Below are positions 22,301 through 28,358 of a stretch of DNA of 28,358 bases, piece by piece. Source of the DNA: Seison nebaliae (lineage: Eukaryota > Rotifera > Pararotatoria > Seisonacea > Seisonidae); NCBI GenBank assembly GCA_023231475.1, contig JALJEE010000416.1, positions 1-28,358 on the forward strand, written 5' to 3'. The translations under genes and the position numbers were made by a program. Below the pieces are notes generated by a model, which saw only the letters and a program-made list of their open reading frames with translations, was not told the origin of the DNA and ran no database searches. Every line of letters starts with the position of its first letter. Position 1 is the stretch's first letter.

Positions 22301-25022
22301 TGATGAAGGTGTTGTTGCTTTTGTTGAACTAGCAGAGAAGAAGAAGTTCGATGGTTGATGTTGATAAATTTGAGCGTCCGAACTAGTCGATACTGGAGTA
22401 CTACTCGAATTAGTTTCCGTTGTTGATTTCATTTGATTCAATTCTTCTTCTTCTTCTTTTCGTTTATCCTTCTTCACTTCTTCTTTTTGTTTCCTTAAAC
22501 TCTGTTGTTGTTGTGAGATGATTCGTTGGACGTATAATTCATGAGCATAAGTCTCCACAATCTTATCTACATCCAAATTATCTCGATGAATAATTTTTGA
22601 TGACGTTTCGATTGGAGAAGAAACTGTCGAATGATGAACTGATGCCAAATAATTTATAAGTAAATCGAGACATTGTTCATTTGTCAATGTAGCAGCAATT
22701 GTTGGAGAATCATTAAGATTCGGTCTCTTCAATAAACTATTGACGAAATACATAAATTCATTTTTCTGTCGATTCTCATCTTTTTCATTAAGAATCTCTT
22801 GTAAATCATCCGGTTCGGGATGAAACGAACTAAGATTCAATTCACTCGAAATTATTCTTTTCTTCTTTTTCTTCTTTTTAGAATTTTTCCTTTGAATCGA
22901 ATTCTCATCTAATTTCATTCCATCACTTTTCGTTTTGGATGAAGAGAAGAATGACGATCGTCTCGACGAAGGAGATGACAAAGAAGAAGAGGATGAAGTA
23001 GAAAAATTGAGAAACTGATCGAATGATTTCGTCGAATATAATCGATTCGGCTTCTTTGGTGCTTTCGTCAATTTCTTCTTTTTCGTTTCATTATATGATG
23101 CCACAAGATCGTCAGGAGATGTTGTTGATGGAACGGCAGCATTAGACGAAATTATTATTGGTGTTTGTTTTGATTTTTCAATTAATTTCATCACATTCCG
23201 ATATCGTTCATTCGAAATGAAAAACGGTATTAACTTCTGATTTGATCGAGAGTATTTTGCAGATAATCGTCTCGGTTCATAATACCCGAACAAATCATTG
23301 CCCGTAATGATTTTTTTTAAATGTTTCTTCTTCTTTCGTCTCCTCTTCGTCATTTCATCACAACATTGTGAAGCTAATGATGATGATGATATGCGGCCGG
23401 TCGTCCTTGCATTGTCTTGTTCTTCATTCGTCAAAAGTAAATTCTCTTCTGACGTTGTATGAATTATGGATTGGGATGATGATGTTGTATATTCATTCTC
23501 CGTCATATCTTCCAGTTCTTCTGAATTCTTCCCCAAATTCGATTTGTCATTCAATTTCCTCGTATCGTATAACTGTTCGTCTGATTCGAAGAGATTAATC
23601 AAATTATGTTGAAGGAGAGAATTCATAGAGATTTGTCTTTGAATTATTTGACGTTTCTTTACGTCAGTCGATCCCAGAAATAGAAGAAGGAGAGCAAACA
23701 ACTTCTTATTATGAATTATATCTCCAAATTTATGTAATCGTTCACTCAACATTTCGGCAACTGTTGGCGCCGCTTTCAATGGCATGGATGATGAACGTTT
23801 ATGCATTTTATTCTTCTCTCGAATATTTCCATCATTTGCTGCTCCTGTGAGAATGGTGGATGATTTAGGGAGGTTCGATCCATTCATTCTTCCCATTTCC
23901 TCATTCATATAAGAAGAGATGGACTGACGTTTCTTCAAATCATTTTCACACATTTGAGATGTGCTCATTTTTGACCGATTCTCATTCAACAGTTTATACA
24001 CGAGTGCTATTCGTGCGAGACGTTCATGAGAATCGAATCGTCTTTCTTGATGTTTCTTCTTTATAACATCTTTCCTCTCTTTCAATCGACCACGTCTCTG
24101 CTCCTCTTTCGTCTCATCATCTTCACTTAAAAATAATTTTAATTTTCTCTTCGTCAAATATTTCTCGTTAATCATTTGAACTGGATAAACTTTCTCGTTG
24201 AAAATATTACAATTCTCCAAATTCGAATTATCGATTGTCAACGACGATTTATTACTCGTCAGATATTTTCTTTTATCTTCTTCATTTGTTTTCATTATCT
24301 CATTGTCAGGAACGAGTGACGAAGATTTCTTTCCAGAAACATGTTTACTTATCGATTTAGATGGTCGAAGTGATAAGGGTGATGCCGAACGGAATTTATT
24401 TTGGAAACGATTAAACAAATTAGTCGTTCTTGATCTCGATCGAATCGATTCACGTTGTACGTCTCTTATTTGGACGACGGATTCTGAGAGTTTTTCATCG
24501 ATTTGTTGATTTGGATGAGAGTCGTGATGAATTTCATTATTTATCATCAATTCATTCTTCACATCCATCAGATCGTTGAGTGAAATGGCAAAATCATGAA
24601 TGTTCTTCGAATGATTCTTCCGATGCGTCTGCACATCTTTCTCTTTCATCAACATCTCATCGGAGAAAATGAAAGAATCAGCATGACGTATCGGTTCATA
24701 TGATGGTAAATACGAATATGCAGGTGTCGAATTTGGCGGATGTTCGAAATTTCTCGGAAGTGTTTTATTGATGAATTTCTTTATCGAATTCTCTTTTCTT
24801 TCATTCAACAAATTCGGATCGACCGATTGACTTCTTTGCGAATTCGAATGAACTATCAAATGATCAGGAATTTTTGATGTTGTTGCTATTGTTGATATTG
24901 GTTGAATAACAGAAATATTCGATCTCGTCATCGACAATGGAGCAGAGAAATCAACATATTCTTCTTCTTCATGTTGTTCTCTTTTTTTACGTTTATCCTC
25001 TTGAATCGAATAATAATTATTA

Positions 25023-25059
<37 letters not shown>

Positions 25060-25671
25060 CACATATAATTGATGAATAATATGAGCCGCATTTGGAATGA
25101 AAACTGCCTAAAGATATGGTTGTTGTCGATTGAGGTTGTGTCGAATGGATGATTGAATAATTAAGAGATATATCTTCTTTGTTCCTATCTTCCATTTGAG
25201 ATGAGAGGAGAAGATGTGCAATTTCATTATCTAATTCACTTTGTTTCGTCATCAATCCACTCAACGAAGATTTCTCTTGTCGAATCAATAATTCTTTCAA
25301 TTGATCTGGTGAGAGGAGGAGATCTCGATCAAACGATTTGAGATCATTCGATGTCATCTTATCAATCAATCGATAACTTTGACAAGAATAATTTGAATTG
25401 ATGGAGGAGCAAGCATTCAAATAACTACTGGAAATACTTCGATCTTTTTGATGTTGAACATCTAAACCTTTTCTCATCAATCCTTCTCTCTCGTCGAAAC
25501 TCTTCACCATAACAGCACCCAACGGTTTGATGGACGAATAAGTTTGGGTCGATTGTCTTTCCTTCTTATTATTCAGTCGGAACATCATTTTCCCTTCAAC
25601 AATATCGTCGTCCTCTTCAGTGAATTGGGAGAATGTCTGATATTCAGTTCTCACTTCACTTCCCTTCTCAA
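16400..25671 (-). CDS. Ankyrin-family gene, single giant exon (3,091 residues)
   Basis: This is an uninterrupted 9,272-bp exon. Its 5' border is set by phase: the 54-bp exon leaves one G, and TTGTAAAG followed by TT completes Val, then EKGSEVRTEYQTF. Its 3' border is GAAAATAAA before GTTACATT. I find no globular domain. Features in order: 14 Asn (206-219); Lys clusters (for example MTKRRRKKKKHLKK); poly-Ser/Thr linkers; a duplicated acidic block near 1320-1350; a LIR-like LTDWECIDK around Trp 1862; an RII-anchor-like AERFVDDIIYSA at 2095-2106; a basic island near 2671-2715; and a Ser/Tyr-rich end (SYKTARGSS, FYTCCSED). In flies and worms, giant ankyrin exons after the death domain make axonal isoforms that link membrane, spectrin and microtubules. 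The same role here is inference. Confidence 0.85.
17530..17662 (-). other. Arg/Lys-rich island within the giant exon
   Basis: Around residues 2671-2715 the encoded chain is dense in Arg and Lys (RHQRQVKRHHRTTDSNRR, then RKRLQRRSKSEKVFRRTFKR), inside an otherwise acidic half of the protein. It could bind microtubules, RNA or phospholipid, or act as a nuclear signal. Nothing in the sequence decides between these. Confidence 0.5.
19337..19405 (-). other. Candidate PKA RII-anchoring helix in the giant exon
   Basis: The encoded LTLIAERFVDDIIYSAITNL contains A-xx-FV-xx-II-xx-A, matching the hydrophobic spacing of A-kinase anchoring helices. It has no Pro or Gly over 20 residues, which is unusual in this disordered exon. 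The same pattern recurs in the last short-form exon. The function is inferred from the pattern only. Confidence 0.4.
20066..20101 (-). other. LIR-like (Atg8-binding) motif in the giant exon
   Basis: The encoded LTDWECIDK contains the core W-x-x-I with Asp before Trp and Asp after Ile, fitting the LC3-interacting-region pattern. A second, weaker hydrophobic match (DNFIIIG) lies about ten residues upstream. Vertebrate giant ankyrins are known to carry strong LIR motifs. The match here is by pattern only. Confidence 0.35.
21626..21716 (-). repeat. 39-bp in-frame tandem duplication in the giant exon
   Basis: Two adjacent copies, nearly identical at the base level, encode PLNEEIEIKEDDE and PLKEEIEIKEDEN, with a further partial copy on the upstream side ending EPKEDDE. 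The unit is 13 codons, so copy-number change keeps the frame. It adds to a strongly acidic segment. Confidence 0.8.
25016..25057 (-). repeat. AAT microsatellite coding 14 asparagines
   Basis: On the minus strand thirteen AAT codons and one AAC encode 14 consecutive Asn, followed by Tyr-Tyr. The near-pure codon run points to slippage and probable length variation. It lies at residues 206-219 of the giant exon. Confidence 0.95.
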
Positions 25672-26755
25672 CTTTACAACACAAATTATTAATTCGTATC
25701 AATTACACTCACATCAAATGATAAACGGGTAGAACATTCGCAATTCAACCAATTGTTATAGAGATCTTTTACAGAATGATAATCTTCAGAAATCATGATT
25801 TCATGATCTCCAAATGAGGCAATAAAAATATGTTTTTTTTGTCATTTCAACCAAAACCAAAATTAATAGAAAGAGTAAATTAAATTTCTCTTTCCGTTGT
25901 TATTGTTAATTTCACACAGAGAGAACGAAAGTAATTGAATGAAAATTCCAGAAATAATTGTCAATATTATCTCATTTTTGGTACTCGAATCTGGTACTTC
26001 TTATTTCATCTTCTTTTTTCTCTTCTTCTTCTTCTAGTTCGTTTAATTAATTTTTTCAGGGAAATTTCTTATTTATCCAGAAATATTCCTCTTCCATTAA
26101 AAAATGGTTAATAGATGAATCGTCTTCTTTTTTATTTTCAATAAAATTATTTTGAAATATTTTCTTTAAAAGGAATTCCGGAATTCTTTTCCGATCTACT
26201 CAATTCTCCTCCATCATTCAATCGTATTCCTTTGCGTTAAGAAACTCGTTCGAAACAAGACATTCATACATGAAACACGAACATTTCTCATTATCTAACA
26301 ATAACAACAACAGAAGCTGTTATTAATCTTTATCTAATTAACGTTCAGACTCTGACTCTCTAACGTTTCCGCCCAATCGGTACTGGAGGAAATGTTCTGA
26401 AAAAAAGATCTTCCTCAACTGACTCAACTGAAATGAATAGGAGAAATTTATTGATTGACTAAAATTCCTTCGAACATCTGAACTAAATTAATTTATTATT
26501 TGCATACCATCTACATCCGTTTTTTTTCAGTAGCTTCATCGAATGACTAAACCTAATCGGTTTCCAACAGTTTACTTTAACATTAATGGGATTGAGAGCA
26601 AACATGAAAATCATCAATACTTTCTCTTCTTTTTTTTAGTAAAGGACAGCACAACCAATTCGGCAAAGAAAACGAATTATGAGAATTTGGAAATTTCAGC
26701 AAAAAAAATCGCCATCGTTTTGGAGCAAAGAATAGTCAAAAGAAAAAAATCTAAC
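25672..26755 (-). other. 1.08-kb intron before the giant exon
   Basis: This intron is about 20 times longer than the other confident introns of the gene. The donor GTTAGATTTT begins at 26755; the acceptor is TTGTGTTGTAAAG ending at 25672, where AAAG is a weak acceptor. Read unspliced, the frame stops at once (GGT TAG). Exact AATAAA signals on the minus strand occur at 26452-26447 and near 26135. The 14-bp palindrome GAATTCCGGAATTC lies near 26170-26190. I found no convincing extra coding exon. Confidence 0.55.
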
Positions 26756-26809
26756 CGCTACTACTGAATTGTTGAGAAGTTGATGGTTGGAAGTCTTGGG
26801 AGGACATTT
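26756..26809 (-). CDS. Ankyrin-family gene, 54-bp exon after the death-domain exon
   Basis: The exon starts after ATTTTCTTTTCCAG, completes Lys from A plus AA, encodes MSSQDFQPSTSQQFSSS and leaves one G before GTTAGATT. It is 18 codons with phase-1 borders on both sides. It is too short to appear as a standalone open frame but fits both neighbours exactly. It is the pivot of the gene: its phase-1 donor is compatible with the giant exon (making Val) and with the small exons at 14270, 13735 and 13568 (making Asp, Glu or Asp). If its intron is retained, the frame reads Gly then stop. Confidence 0.75.
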
Positions 26810-26859
26810 CTGGAAAAGAAAATTTTAAAATTTAAAATGAATAAAAATTTGAAATAAAC

Positions 26860-28309
26860 TTTCTAATTGAGCGTCATCTGATGGAATTTGATGAAGAGAA
26901 GACGATGAAGAACGTACAAATTGTTCTTGATCATCTTTTACTTTCTCTTTCACCTCTTCCGTCGGATACAGTTGCACTTCGTCAGACAATTGTTCTTTTA
27001 CTTCTTCTTCATTGTCTGACAATTCGTCACCTGATCCATAAATAATTATACTTTTTCTCACAAGACCTTCTCGTTGCATTGCACTAGTCATCGCTTCAGC
27101 GACAGTTGCGGCCGCAAATGATCGTCGTTGTTCATCTGAATCTTGAGGTTGTATTCGTTGGCGTAGAGTAACTGTTTGTTCTTGTAATGATTCTTCTTGA
27201 ATCATTTCATCAACATCCACATCATCATTATCATCATCTTCTTCTTCGTCTTCACCTTCAATAATGAGAGGTTGTTGTGAGATACTTGTCGTTGGTTCGT
27301 CGTGTGATTTTTGAATAGTTTTCGTTGTTGAATTTGATGTTTCTGTATCATATTCAGTTGTAGTGACTGTTGTTGTTGTTGGTGTTACGCGTGTAGAATC
27401 GGGTAATGGTGGAGATGTGGTTGATGATGGAATCTCAATTTTCATTTGTGCTGGTATATGATCGAAAGATGAAGTTGATGAAGAATAATCAGAAATATTA
27501 TTATCATCACAATGATCTCCACCCATATGTTTCCCATGTGTGACCACTGTACGAATAACTGTGGATTGTTCTAAGATTTTCGGTTTTTTTGTTTGAGCTG
27601 ATGGAACTCCAGCCGTCTCTAATTCATGTTGAATATTTAACGAATCTAATGTCGTTGTCAAATGGATATCATGTTCGTCATGAAGTGCCGTACCATCAGC
27701 TATTCCAACTGGTCGTTGTTCTTGTTCTTGTTGTTTAAATTGATCATCGATTAATTTTTGTTGAATTTTATTTTTTGTTTGATTGTCGGACAACGAACCA
27801 ATTCCATTAATTTTCTGTTCATCATCTTCTTCTGGTTCATTCATATTATTCGCATTCGCATTCGTCAAACGAACAGTATTGAACATATATTGTTGAACGA
27901 TATCTCCCCGACCAATACGACGCAATGATCTCTCTAATTTATTTCCAATTTGTGAGGGACAGGCGTCATCATCTTTTAAATTTGCAGTAAATTTCTCTTT
28001 AGCCATCCACTCTCTAATAATTGCTTCAGCTCTTCCTTTCTGCGTCGAATGTTTCTTCTTCACATTCTTTATCTCTTGTTTACTTAATCCCAATTCATCA
28101 GCTAATTCTACCCAATCCTCTTGTAATGCATCAGTCGATGGCTCCACATAAGTTTGACGACTGGATGATTTGGAGAGAGAACTATCATTTCTCGTCATAT
28201 TATCAATGTTGCCATTACTCAAAATCTTATTTTTCGGTGCGACTAATTTATGGAGTCGAGAAACGGCATGTCTATCAACAATGTTCAAGATATCGATCAC
28301 ATTCTTTTT
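26860..28309 (-). CDS. Ankyrin-family gene, death-domain exon
   Basis: The exon begins after an AG at about 28310 (AACAG, then AAA AAG AAT) because an in-frame TAG lies at 28318-28316. The alternative acceptor ATTAG, two codons further upstream, would also fit. It ends at GAA A before GTTTATTTC. Residues about 63-143 form a death domain: EDWVELADELGL, IKNVKKKH, IIREWMAKEKF and GNKLERSLRRIGRGDIVQQ, with conserved Trp 66 and Trp 101. The following FNTVRLT resembles the FNVELVT that follows the death domain in fly ankyrins, as I recall it. The rest is disordered, acidic and Thr/Gln-rich (EDEEEDDDNDDVDVDE), ending in a Ser-rich stretch. Ankyrin repeats and ZU5-UPA domains would lie upstream, outside the window. 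Other death-domain families are less likely given the linked giant exons. Confidence 0.85.
27880..28123 (-). other. Death domain, ankyrin type
   Basis: About 80 residues with the six-helix pattern: WVELADELGL (helices 1-2), KQEIKNVKKKH (helix 3), AEAIIREWMAKE (helix 4) and GNKLERSLRRIGRGDIVQQY (helices 5-6). The LERSLRRIGRxDIV core matches invertebrate ankyrins closely by memory. An insertion of about ten residues (NLKDDDACPS) sits between helices 4 and 5, where other ankyrins are shorter. Confidence 0.8.
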
Positions 28310-28358
28310 CTGTTTCTAATGTTTATCTTCTGATTTCTGATGTGGTCTCATTGCCAGA
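28310..28358 (-). other. Right edge, probable end of an upstream intron
   Basis: These 49 bases precede the death-domain exon. They contain an in-frame TAG and no GT donor, and they are purine-rich rather than T-rich before the acceptor. The same frame upstream of the TAG is open to the edge (MRPHQKSEDKH). Too little is present to decide between intron and exon. Confidence 0.35.

Noticed and set aside
26543-26767. Plus-strand 74-codon frame preceded by TTTTTTTCAG
   Set aside because: It overlaps the 54-bp minus-strand exon and its intron. The CAG follows a T run by chance in AT-rich sequence, and no domain is visible.

Overview
The window looks like nuclear DNA of a small, AT-rich, intron-poor invertebrate. 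Introns are mostly 50-55 bp with GT...TTTTCAG-type borders, coding exons are very long, and low-complexity runs (Asn, Ser, Thr, Glu) are common. An arthropod is my best guess and an acariform mite is plausible, but the sequence alone does not fix the taxon. I see no prokaryotic, viral, transposon, CRISPR, tRNA or rRNA feature. All convincing coding sequence is on the minus strand and reads right to left.

Right part (28309 to 13234): the 3' half of a giant ankyrin-family gene. It opens with an exon carrying a death domain (28123-27880) and a 54-bp exon (26809-26756). A 1.08-kb intron follows, then one uninterrupted 9,272-bp giant exon (25671-16400) of low-complexity, Ser/Thr/Glu/Lys-rich sequence. 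A second long exon (16344-14641) ends in its own stop codon and holds a motif resembling the conserved ankyrin tail. Further downstream are three small exons (14270-13788, 13735-13619, 13568-13234) ending in a second stop. Splice phases suggest two C-termini: a giant form (about 4,159 residues encoded here, stop at 14641) and a short form in which the 54-bp exon joins 14270 directly (about 812 residues encoded here, stop at 13234). Both totals are exact multiples of three. A giant exon after the death domain is the protostome layout (fly Ank2, worm UNC-44); vertebrates place theirs before it.

Middle (13233 to 4361): about 8.9 kb with no convincing gene. It is AT-rich, with microsatellites and one promoter-like stretch near 5131-5068 that could serve the gene to its left.

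Left part (4360 to 1 and beyond the edge): a second, unrecognised giant gene. Its intronless reading frame of at least 1,453 codons starts at an ATG at 4360 and is still open at base 1. It has a charged N-terminus, coiled-coil-like stretches and, over its last 1.06 kb here, a two-level tandem repeat of acidic units built on SYHED/ESEEPKL. The two genes lie in the same orientation, and both encode long, charged, scaffold-like proteins.

Most notable observations: phase-compatible splicing that swaps two alternative C-termini; a PKA-RII-anchor-like amphipathic helix in each alternative C-terminal part; a LIR-like motif in the giant exon; a stop codon overlapping a splice donor, which would make a truncated form; and the nested acidic repeat in the left gene.
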